Under the pieces are notes generated by a model. That model made no database searches, was not told the origin of the DNA, and saw only the letters and a list, made by a program, of their open reading frames with translations. A DNA stretch of 17,789 bases from Chitinophagaceae bacterium (GTDB lineage: Bacteria; Bacteroidota; Bacteroidia; Chitinophagales; Chitinophagaceae). The stretch is taken from contig CANJDY010000017.1 in the NCBI GenBank assembly GCA_947472635.1, forward strand, positions 1-17,789. Reading direction: 5' to 3'. Shown in pieces: positions 1 through 5,912 of this stretch. How positions within the stretch are numbered: position 1 is the first letter of the stretch; every line of letters begins with the position of its first letter. The position numbers and the translations under genes were made by a program.

Positions 1-10
1 AGGAATGGGT

Positions 11-44
11 AAAAAAAAAGAGGGCCAGGATAAAAATCCAGCCC
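11..44 (-). terminator. Intrinsic terminator of sRNA copy 1
   Basis: On the minus strand GGGCTGGAT-TTTT-ATCCTGGCCC forms GGG/CCC and GGAT/ATCC stems separated by a C-G pair flanked by mismatches. Two bases later comes a run of nine T. This is a classic Rho-independent terminator. It is repeated exactly at 223-256. Confidence 0.8.
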
Positions 45-76
45 CGGTTTAAAATCCAATATCCTATGAAAAACCG
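11..76 (-). ncRNA. Candidate small RNA, tandem copy 1 (~66 nt)
   Basis: On the minus strand a perfect Bacteroidota -7 box TACTTTTG (87-80) is followed about 10 nt later by a compact two-hairpin transcript. Hairpin 1 pairs CGGTTT (76-71) with AAACCG (50-45), with a 20-nt loop containing two GGAT motifs. Hairpin 2 is a terminator (44-22), and its T tract is 19-11. There is no start codon with a useful reading frame, so this looks like a non-coding RNA. No known family was recognised. The 5' end is inferred from the promoter. Function unknown; a trans-acting sRNA or a protein-binding RNA are both possible. Confidence 0.6.
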
Positions 77-79
77 ATA

Positions 80-144
80 CAAAAGTAATGCTTGCATAAC
101 GGCTTATTTATGTTTTAAGTCATGCTTTTTGATGATTTTGTTCA
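80..144 (-). promoter_or_regulatory. 65-bp activator module and -7 box, sRNA copy 1
   Basis: Read on the minus strand: distal box TGAACAAAATCA (144-133, full TGA-N6-TCA), 10 bp, proximal box TGACTTAAAACA (122-111, five of six key bases), 23 bp, then perfect -7 TACTTTTG (87-80). No -33 TTTG is visible at the usual place, which suits an activator-dependent promoter. The same geometry recurs upstream of most transcription units in the window. Confidence 0.6.
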
Positions 145-222
145 TGTAACTAAATCGTAATTGTAAATCCCAGTTGATGTCCGAAGGTCCTTTTAGTGGG
201 TTTAAAAAGAGTAGGAATGGGT

Positions 223-256
223 AAAAAAAAAGAGGGCCAGGATAAAAATCCAGCCC
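223..256 (-). terminator. Intrinsic terminator of sRNA copy 2
   Basis: Same stem-loop and nine-T tract as the terminator of copy 1, on the minus strand. Confidence 0.8.
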
Positions 257-288
257 CGGTTTAAAATCCAATATCCTATGAAAAACCG
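223..288 (-). ncRNA. Candidate small RNA, tandem copy 2 (~66 nt)
   Basis: The transcribed part is identical to that of copy 1, 212 bp away. Hairpin 1 pairs 288-283 with 262-257; the terminator follows at 256-223. Complete identity of the transcribed part beside a diverged promoter spacer suggests selection or gene conversion acting on the RNA itself. Transcription runs toward copy 1, but each copy has its own -7 box and terminator, so they should be independent transcripts of one RNA species. Confidence 0.6.
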
Positions 289-291
289 ATA

Positions 292-356
292 CAAAAGTAA
301 TGGTCTCATAATGGCTTAATTGTGTCTTTAATCACCCGTTTTAATGATTGTGGTCA
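292..356 (-). promoter_or_regulatory. 65-bp activator module and -7 box, sRNA copy 2
   Basis: Minus strand: distal box TGACCACAATCA (356-345), 10 bp, proximal box TGATTAAAGACA (334-323, five of six key bases), 23 bp, -7 TACTTTTG (299-292). Relative to copy 1 the bases inside and between the boxes have changed, but the TGA/TCA half-sites and all spacings are kept. This is the pattern expected if the half-sites are under selection. The distal box resembles that of hsp20 (TGACCACTCTCA). Confidence 0.6.
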
Positions 357-401
357 TATTTCAAAGTTGGAGTTGAAAGTCAAGTTGCCAAACATTGCCT
401 C

Positions 402-466
402 TGACAAGCGTCATTCAAATTACTGAGGGTTATCATTTTTATGCAAATTCTGCAAAAGTAACTTGC
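402..466 (+). promoter_or_regulatory. 65-bp activator module and -7 box, ytxH
   Basis: Plus strand: distal box TGACAAGCGTCA (402-413), 10 bp, proximal box TGAGGGTTATCA (424-435), 23 bp, -7-like TAACTTGC (459-466). Both boxes keep all six key bases. The predicted start near 469-471 leaves a leader of about 25 nt before the ATG at 495. A perfect TACTTTTG also lies on the opposite strand at 460-453 and could fire toward the sRNA pair; it has no boxes at module spacing. Confidence 0.6.
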
Positions 467-494
467 AACTATTCCTAACATAAAAAATAATTTT

Positions 495-731
495 ATGAAT
501 ACAACAAATAAAATACTCACAGCTGTTGGTGCTGGAGCATTAGTGGGCGCAATATTGGGGGTTTTGTTTGCTCCCGACAAAGGCATTGAAACTAGGAGAA
601 AAATAAGCAATCAGGGAAAAAAAATGGCGGATAATGTGCAGGCTAAATTCCGAAAAGGAAGGGAGCAATTCAATGGGTTAAAAGAAGAGTTCGTTCAGTC
701 TGCCAAAGAAAAAGGGGAGGGTTTTATCTGA
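495..731 (+). CDS. YtxH domain-containing small protein
   Basis: This 78-aa protein has one N-terminal hydrophobic glycine/alanine-rich segment (about residues 7-26, AVGAGALVGAILGVLFAP), followed by the family signature APDKGIETRRKI and a basic, amphipathic tail rich in Lys, Gln and Glu. That is the YtxH layout: a single membrane-anchored helix with a helical cytoplasmic tail. YtxH proteins are associated with general stress (first described in Bacillus subtilis), but their molecular role is unknown. The ATG at 495 begins directly before the hydrophobic segment. The gene follows a two-box activator module, so stress-dependent expression is inferred. Family call is confident; function is not. 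Confidence 0.88.
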   Translation: MNTTNKILTAVGAGALVGAILGVLFAPDKGIETRRKISNQGKKMADNVQAKFRKGREQFNGLKEEFVQSAKEKGEGFI

Positions 732-888
732 ACATATTAATCGCTGGTCTATATTTTTATTTTTGGTCCAATTGAAAGAAGAAGATGGATATTTTAAGGG
801 TATTTGAATTAATTCAAGTATAGCCAAATGGTTGCTATTTTATCTTTTGACAAGTTTTATTTTTTTTGATAACTTTTAAAATTACTTA

Positions 889-1074
889 GTGTTGAGAAGG
901 GTTTCATCAATTGAACAATTGCACAAAAAAAAGCGCCTTCTCAAAAGGAACCAGGATCATTTGGCTATCGAGATATTTACCAATTGGGAGGATTTAAAAA
1001 GAAATCTGCATCCTAAAAATAGTATCACCCATGCTATCTTTTGGGAGCTTAAAAATAGGCTATTCGGAGAATGA
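889..1074 (+). CDS. Small basic hypothetical protein (61 aa)
   Basis: This short frame starts at GTG (889) and ends at TGA (1072-1074). The product is very basic and helical (HKKKRLLKRNQDHLAIEIF), with a conserved-looking NWEDLKRNLHP segment near residues 31-41 and no signal peptide. I recall similar small charged proteins beside YtxH and phage-holin-like (DUF1469) genes in Bacteroidota, which would fit this position, but I cannot verify that. No holin-like gene is present here. The start codon is unusual and no ribosome-binding site is evident. It may be a real small stress protein or a chance frame. Confidence 0.45.
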   Translation: MLRRVSSIEQLHKKKRLLKRNQDHLAIEIFTNWEDLKRNLHPKNSITHAIFWELKNRLFGE

Positions 1075-1238
1075 GTGAAGTTGCTTTTTTTTAATAGCAA
1101 GTTGAAGTTTTTGGTGTGCTTTTTTGAAAATTGCGGATTGGGTAGGTGCATATTGAATATCAGGTCAATTCAAATTAAGGGCCATAGTGCGGTAGTAAAC
1201 AAGCATACAATTGTTGAATATCGCATTATTGCTAAGCT

Positions 1239-1246
1239 TAGTTTTG
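1239..1246 (+). promoter_or_regulatory. Perfect -7 box upstream of DUF2267 gene
   Basis: TAGTTTTG matches TAnnTTTG exactly. TTG at 1214-1216 lies 22 bp upstream, slightly longer than the usual -33 spacing. A start near 1250 would give a ~40-nt leader to the ATG at 1291. This supports the shorter protein and makes 1075-1290 mostly non-coding. No activator boxes occur at module spacing. Confidence 0.4.
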
Positions 1247-1290
1247 AAATTAAACATTCAATAAATTCTAAATCTAAAAAATTAAATTGC

Positions 1291-1749
1291 ATGTCAATTG
1301 ATTTTGAAAAATATGCAGTGATGGGAAATGAAGTTGTTCACCTAGTAAGCGATGAACTTTCCATACCAAAGGATAAAGCAGGAAGGATTATCCGAGCCGT
1401 TTTTCATTCCCTTCGAAATCGATTAACTCACGAAGAATCATTTCAATTGCTTGCTCAATTGCCTATGTCGCTCAAAGGCGTTTACGTGGATGGCTGGAAA
1501 TTTAATAAAGATTTTAATCGAATCAGTCATATTGCAGATTTTCTAGACGAAGTGAGAAAGCAAGATGGGGGATTAGCTGGATTTGATTTTGGAGATCATT
1601 CGAATACGAAAATGGCGATTTCTGCGGTTTTTAAGGCCTTGAAATATTTTGTTTCTGATGATGAGATGCAAGATATTTTGAATATTCTTCCAGCTGAGTT
1701 AAAAAAGTTTGTAAAACAAAGTCTGATAGGGTCTGAAATCGTATTATAG
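1291..1749 (+). CDS. DUF2267 domain protein
   Basis: A 152-aa cytoplasmic protein. The reading frame extends upstream to a GTG at 1075, but those 72 codons look non-coding, and family similarity starts at MSIDFEKYAVMGNEVVHLV, so the ATG at 1291 was chosen. Family features are the two repeated helical segments: AGRIIRAVFHSLRNRLTHEE followed by SFQLLAQLPMSLKGVYVDGW, then a second copy beginning KMAISAVFKALKYFVSDDEM and ending in ILPAELKKF. DUF2267 proteins are all-helical, of unknown function, and often sit near stress genes. A perfect -7 box lies 45-52 bp upstream. Confidence 0.85.
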   Translation: MSIDFEKYAVMGNEVVHLVSDELSIPKDKAGRIIRAVFHSLRNRLTHEESFQLLAQLPMSLKGVYVDGWKFNKDFNRISHIADFLDEVRKQDGGLAGFDFGDHSNTKMAISAVFKALKYFVSDDEMQDILNILPAELKKFVKQSLIGSEIVL

Positions 1750-2159
1750 TCGCTGAACATTATGTTAGTTTTTCCTTTAATTTCCATTACCCAAACTACT
1801 TACCTTAGTTTCATTCATCCTCTCAAGATGATTTTTCTCATTTAGGCCAATTCGCTTTTATATTTATTCTTTTGCAAATTTTCAAAACCAAGGCTTTTTT
1901 TGACTATTTATAGCGAAGCCATTGCATTTTATTTCATTTGTATGTATATTGTTTTTGCTTTTCGGTTTTTCTTGTCAATATTAATTATTTGATAAGCGAA
2001 AATCCCTATCCTATCTCAAGAAAAAGCCAGTTCGGACACTGTAATGTCAGGTGTTTATTGCATTTTCCTATGAATTTCAATCTTTTTCAACTGGACGAGT
2101 TGCCAATTTTTGCTGGTAATTAGCCTTTTTTAAGTTCTACTTTTCAACAAAACACCAGT
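1750..2159. other. 410-bp AT-rich intergenic region before the kinase
   Basis: No convincing gene. Short open frames here have no family signature. A TGA-N6-TCA sequence (TGATTTTTCTCA, 1829-1840) has no partner 22 bp away on either side. A possible -7 box TACTTTTC (2138-2145) lies close to the kinase start. Small inverted repeats such as CAACT/AGTTG (2089-2103) are too weak to call. It may carry the kinase leader. Confidence 0.5.
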
Positions 2160-3812
2160 TTGGCTATGTTACTTGCTTCTCAAAATAAGAAAGAGAGTTT
2201 AACCCAGTCGGAAGCATTTTTCAAATATGCCACCATTGGAATGCTTTCCACCGATCGTAATGGAATCATTACAGCTATTAATCCATTTGCCTTAAATAAA
2301 TTCGGATACACTAAGTTTGAACTGCTTGGAAAAAAAATTGAGTTTTTGATTCCTCAACGCTTTCATCAAAATCATATTGTTCAACGGAATTCTTATGCCG
2401 AAAATCCACAAAATCGGCCCATGGGATCAGGAATGGAATTGTTCGGCTTGAAAAAGGATGGGTCAGAATTTCCGGTTCAGATTAATTTAAGTAATTGTTT
2501 TGTTAATGGTGAACAATATGTAATTGCTTTTATTAATGATAGTTCTATTCATAAAAATGCTGAAGCAGAAATTGTACGGCTCAATGAAGGATTAGAAGTT
2601 ACTGTTAGGCAACGAACCAAAGATTTGCAAGATACTCTTTTGCAACTTGAAATTTCCAGAGATCAATTGAATGTAGCACTATCTTTTCAAAAAGCAATTT
2701 TGGATAACGCAGGTGCTATGATTATTGCCACAGATCAAAAAGGTACTATTAAATTATTTAATCCTGAAGCTTCCATTAATATCGGTTATAGTCAGAAAGA
2801 AGTAGTCGATATTCATACGCCTATTTTGTATCATAATATATTTGAATTAGAAATAAAGCGTAATAATTTATTTACTGAATTCTCAATCAGTTTGGATGAT
2901 GATTTTGAAGTGTTGGTAGCAAAGGCTAGGAGAAATATTCACGAAGAAGAACAATACACCTTCATAAGAAAAAATGGCACCCCACTGCCTGTATTGCTAA
3001 CTATTTCAGCTATTAGAGATGCTATTGGAGAAATTACTGGATTCATGTGGATTGCCATTGATATTTCTGAGCGAAAGAAAGCAGAGGAAAATTTGCGAGA
3101 ATCCTTTAAAAAGGAAAAAGAACTGGGGGAATTAAAGTCAAGGTTTGTTTCAATGGCTTCTCACGAATTTCGAACTCCCCTCAGTACAGTTCTTTCTTCT
3201 GCTTACCTAATTGAAAAGTATATTTCAACTGCTGATCAGCCTAAGAGGCAAAAACATCTACAGCGCATTTTTTCTTCCGTAAATATGCTTACTAATATAT
3301 TGAATGATTTTCTGAGTCTTGGAAAAATTGAGGAGGGTAAAATACTGGTTAGATTGGCTACTATTAATATCCAGGAATTGATGATTTCAATAGCAGGAGA
3401 TATGAAAAATACTTTAAAAAAGCACCAAAAAATTCGTTGTTTTCATGAAGGCAATCCTTTTGTAATGCTTGATCCATCTTTGTTGCAGCATATTGTCATG
3501 AACCTTGTGTCCAATGCCAGTAAATTTTCATTTGAAAAAAGCCCGATCGAAATTAAAACTATCTGTTATGACCAGCAGGTGTACGTTTCGGTAAAGGATT
3601 TTGGAATGGGCATTTCCGCAAATGATCAAAAACATTTGATGGAACGTTTTTTTCGTGGTGCCAATGCTGGAAATATTCAGGGTACTGGGCTGGGGTTGCA
3701 TATTGTTTCTAAATATTCCGAGTTGATGAACGGAAGGGTTGAATGCTATAGTAAACTAGAAAAGGGTACGGAATTTGTAATATTGTTTGATACAAATAAA
3801 TTCAAGGAATGA
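2160..3812 (+). CDS. Soluble PAS-PAS sensor histidine kinase
   Basis: About 548-550 aa; starts at TTG 2160 or, more likely, ATG 2166 (numbering from 2160 below). No membrane segment, so it should sense a cytoplasmic or diffusible signal. Domains: PAS 1 (~17-130, with LKKDGSEFPV), a coiled coil (~133-175), PAS 2 (~176-305), HisKA (~325-395) with phospho-acceptor His335 in MASHEFRTPL, then HATPase_c with N box NLVSNASKFS (448-457), G1 box VKDFGMGIS and GTGLGLHIVSK. It has no receiver domain, so it should phosphorylate a separate partner; the receiver-Crp protein 161 bp downstream is the natural candidate. In PAS 1, His72 lies 26 residues before the first Lys of KKDG, the same offset as haem-ligand His77 of E. 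coli DosP, and it also aligns with His200 of FixL, so haem or oxygen sensing is possible but unproven. No activator module precedes it. Confidence 0.93.
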   Translation: MAMLLASQNKKESLTQSEAFFKYATIGMLSTDRNGIITAINPFALNKFGYTKFELLGKKIEFLIPQRFHQNHIVQRNSYAENPQNRPMGSGMELFGLKKDGSEFPVQINLSNCFVNGEQYVIAFINDSSIHKNAEAEIVRLNEGLEVTVRQRTKDLQDTLLQLEISRDQLNVALSFQKAILDNAGAMIIATDQKGTIKLFNPEASINIGYSQKEVVDIHTPILYHNIFELEIKRNNLFTEFSISLDDDFEVLVAKARRNIHEEEQYTFIRKNGTPLPVLLTISAIRDAIGEITGFMWIAIDISERKKAEENLRESFKKEKELGELKSRFVSMASHEFRTPLSTVLSSAYLIEKYISTADQPKRQKHLQRIFSSVNMLTNILNDFLSLGKIEEGKILVRLATINIQELMISIAGDMKNTLKKHQKIRCFHEGNPFVMLDPSLLQHIVMNLVSNASKFSFEKSPIEIKTICYDQQVYVSVKDFGMGISANDQKHLMERFFRGANAGNIQGTGLGLHIVSKYSELMNGRVECYSKLEKGTEFVILFDTNKFKE

Positions 3813-3829
3813 TACCAATTTTACTTCTT

Positions 3830-3863
3830 ATTGAACACTACAATAATGTATTTACTGTTCAAT
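3830..3863. repeat. Inverted repeat between kinase and regulator genes
   Basis: ATTGAAC (3830-3836) and GTTCAAT (3857-3863) form a perfect 7-bp inverted repeat with a 20-bp spacer. It could be a weak hairpin at the end of the kinase transcript (no T tract follows) or an operator about 110 bp upstream of the regulator start. It is not the TGA-N6-TCA arrangement seen elsewhere. Confidence 0.4.
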
Positions 3864-3973
3864 TAACTTTCAATAGTTGTTATTTGAATATTAAAAATTT
3901 GTATTAAAATAATATTGGAAAATAGGAAAGAAACGGATGCTTAATGTGAAGTGGACAATCAAATAAATATAAA

Positions 3974-5032
3974 ATGAAAAAAATATTATTAATTGAGGAC
4001 AATTACGATATACGTCACAATACGGCTGAAATACTTGAATTGTCTAATTATAAGGTGATGGTAGCTGAAAATGGAAAAATAGGAGTGGAAATGGCGATGG
4101 AGTATAATCCTGATTTGATTATTTGTGATATTATGATGCCCGTGTTGGATGGCTACGGTGTTTTACATGCTGTACATAAAAATGAAACGATAAAAAACAC
4201 CCCTTTTATTTTTTTAACTGCCAAAACTGAGCGCTCTGACTTTAGAAAGGGGATGGATTTGGGGGCGGATGATTTTGTCACCAAGCCCTTTAGTGGAACA
4301 GAATTATTGAATGCTGTGGATAGCAGACTAAAAAAAATGGATCTTCTTAAACAGGAATTGTCACCCAGTTTAGATGGATTTGAACACTTGATGAGAGTTT
4401 CACTAGATAAAAATGCTTTACAAGCTCTCACTGATGACCGTAATATCAATGTATATAAGAAAAAACAAATTGTTTATACACAAGGCAATCACCCCAATCG
4501 GTTGTATTATGTCTTAAAAGGTAAAGTTAAAACTTTCAGAAGAAATGAAGATGGAAAGGAACTAGTAACGGATCTTTTCAGTCCAGGTGACTTTTTGGGT
4601 TATATTGCCCTTATGGAATCCACGGTGTATAAAGATACTGCTGAGGCATTAGAAGAAACTGAACTGGCGATTATACCCAAGGAGGAGTTTGAAGAACTTT
4701 TAAATAATAACAAAGAGGTATCGCATAAATTTATTAGTTTACTAGCCAAAAATATTTCTATAAAAGAAAATCAGTTATTGGGGTTGGCATATAATTCTCT
4801 TCGAAAAAAGGTAGCCGAGGCTCTTTTGTTACTTCAAAAAAAATACCAGCTTGCCATTGAGGATGATTTCGTAATCGACATAAGTCGAGAAAGTCTTGCT
4901 ACCATTGCTGGTACTGCAACTGAATCCCTTATCCGAACGCTTAGTGACTTCAGAAATGAAAAAATGATTGAAATTAAGGATGGCAGTATTATTATTATTA
5001 ATCAAAAAAAATTGCAACAATTACTGAACTAG
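3974..5032 (+). CDS. Response regulator: receiver fused to Crp/Fnr-type DNA-binding module
   Basis: 352 aa. Residues 1-~122 are a CheY-like receiver with acidic pocket E8-D9, phospho-acceptor Asp52 (in CDIMMP), Thr82 and Lys104 (TKPF). About 150-270 form a cNMP-binding-type beta-roll (YYVLKGKVKTFRRN, DLFSPGDFLGYIALMES), followed by the dimer helix and a C-terminal Crp winged helix (~300-350, ISRESLATIAGTATESLIRT). In the recognition helix (TATESLIRTL) Glu and Arg align with the Fnr E-x-x-S-R residues that read TGA, with Ile in place of Ser. The cysteines of oxygen-sensing Fnr are absent, so the input should be phosphorylation and perhaps a ligand. It is the best candidate to bind the TGA-N6-TCA boxes found throughout the window; that link is inference. 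The start ATG gives a complete receiver. Confidence 0.95.
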   Translation: MKKILLIEDNYDIRHNTAEILELSNYKVMVAENGKIGVEMAMEYNPDLIICDIMMPVLDGYGVLHAVHKNETIKNTPFIFLTAKTERSDFRKGMDLGADDFVTKPFSGTELLNAVDSRLKKMDLLKQELSPSLDGFEHLMRVSLDKNALQALTDDRNINVYKKKQIVYTQGNHPNRLYYVLKGKVKTFRRNEDGKELVTDLFSPGDFLGYIALMESTVYKDTAEALEETELAIIPKEEFEELLNNNKEVSHKFISLLAKNISIKENQLLGLAYNSLRKKVAEALLLLQKKYQLAIEDDFVIDISRESLATIAGTATESLIRTLSDFRNEKMIEIKDGSIIIINQKKLQQLLN

Positions 5033-5095
5033 TCTTTGTTAATAGGTTGTTTTTTTATTTTTCTTGTAAATCTGAATTTGCATTTGTAGTAATTG

Positions 5096-5752
5096 CTATA
5101 TATTTTTCGAACTGATCCCATTGTTGTTTTTAATTACATTATTTTTCAACATATCTTTTACTATAATTTGACCATACTCATGTCCCAATGCTTCTGAGTT
5201 GGATGGCGCAAAAGATTCGGTTTGCACTGAGTAAACTAGTTTTTGTGTTGACATATCGTATAAGTTACTTTCCCAAAAGTATTTTGTATCGGTTATATAA
5301 TATCCAGGTTCATAGATACGATTGTAAAGGGCACTTCTGTATCCCCAAAAGTGGTTGTAATAATAGCCATAAGGTGAATAGTAAATATTGCCAGGTATAT
5401 ATTTTCTTTCTTTTTTCTTGTCTAATAATACAATTGTGATTACTGCATCTACACCTGTATTTTTTATTTTCCCAATGGCGACCTCTTCGTCCATCTTATC
5501 AAATGCTTTAGGTCCGTACTGCCGTAAAGATGATATTGCAGTGTAGCCTCTTTGTTGTAAATCATCTACTAAATGGTTTTCCATATTCTGTTGCATTGTA
5601 CGGTCAGATTCACGGATAAGACCTAGTACCATTATTTTCTGATAGTTTTGCCCTGTCAAATTATAATCTTTCCAAGTACTAGTTATTTTTGAATTACTGC
5701 ATCCAGCAGCTATTATCATTAGTACCATTCCAATCCAATATGGTTGCTTCAT
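5096..5752 (-). CDS. Lipoprotein, possibly DUF4136-like
   Basis: 218 aa from the ATG at 5752; a TTG nine codons upstream is an unlikely start because the lipoprotein signal begins at MKQPYWIGMVLMIIAAGC. The lipobox IAAGC ends at Cys18, so the mature protein should be lipid-anchored. The mature part opens with SKITSTWKDYNLTGQNYQKI, then a KIMVLGLIRE strand and a Tyr-rich stretch (YYSPYGYYYNHFWGYR). STWKD near the N-terminus and an alpha/beta pattern recall DUF4136-type lipoproteins, but I am not certain. It lies 160 bp downstream of the L,D-transpeptidase gene on the same strand, suggesting an envelope-related role and perhaps read-through transcription. Confidence 0.7.
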   Translation of the reverse strand: MKQPYWIGMVLMIIAAGCSNSKITSTWKDYNLTGQNYQKIMVLGLIRESDRTMQQNMENHLVDDLQQRGYTAISSLRQYGPKAFDKMDEEVAIGKIKNTGVDAVITIVLLDKKKERKYIPGNIYYSPYGYYYNHFWGYRSALYNRIYEPGYYITDTKYFWESNLYDMSTQKLVYSVQTESFAPSNSEALGHEYGQIIVKDMLKNNVIKNNNGISSKNI

Positions 5753-5802
5753 TTTTATTTTTTTAACTGTACTTATCAATATTTATTTACTTCTCGAATT
5801 TT

Positions 5803-5843
5803 TAATACGACCTTAATTAGGATAGATTTTTTCGATCGTATTA
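5803..5843. repeat. 8-bp inverted repeat between transpeptidase and lipoprotein genes
   Basis: TAATACGA (5803-5810) and TCGTATTA (5836-5843) are perfect inverse complements with a 25-bp spacer. On the minus strand this could be a hairpin in the intercistronic RNA or an operator for the lipoprotein gene. No U-tract follows, so it is not a standard terminator. Confidence 0.45.
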
Positions 5844-5912
5844 CAAAGTAGCAGATAATCACCCTTCAATTTATGATTATTGTCAATGAGTTTCGAAATT
5901 TTAGTCACCCTT

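Larger units (their letters stand above)
1..302. repeat. Tandem direct repeat, 212-bp period, two copies
   Basis: Positions 1-90 and 213-302 are identical base for base. The next ~60 bp of each unit (91-150 and 303-362) are clearly related but diverged, with shared blocks such as CATAA, GGCTTA, ATGATT and TCAT; similarity fades further on. The conserved 90 bp coincides with a candidate minus-strand RNA gene from its -7 box to past its terminator, while the diverged part is its upstream promoter region. The first copy begins at base 1, so more copies or a longer unit may lie to the left. Contig ends often fall in repeats, which may explain the window edge. Confidence 0.95.

Noticed and set aside
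1..302. Tandem repeat considered as a CRISPR, insertion-sequence end or attachment site.
   Set aside because: Only two units, long spacer, no cas or transposase gene, and the conserved part is fully explained by a promoter-RNA-terminator unit.
804..817. Perfect 14-bp palindrome TTGAATTAATTCAA upstream of the 61-aa gene, an excellent Fnr-like site, with TATCTTTTG at 841-849.
   Set aside because: It has no partner box 22 bp away and its distance to the nearest -7-like box is off by 1-2 bp, so I did not count it as a module. AT-rich palindromes arise easily by chance.
1075..1290. Open reading frame running from GTG 1075 into the DUF2267 gene.
   Set aside because: The 72 extra codons show no family similarity and a perfect -7 box lies inside them; the ATG at 1291 matches the family start.
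1829..1840. TGATTTTTCTCA matches TGA-N6-TCA upstream of the kinase gene.
   Set aside because: No second box at plus or minus 22 bp, and it lies over 300 bp from the kinase start; about one such match is expected by chance in this much intergenic DNA.
1938..2123. 61-codon plus-strand frame before the kinase.
   Set aside because: Phe/Tyr/Cys-rich composition typical of translated AT-rich spacer, no motif, no promoter or partner.
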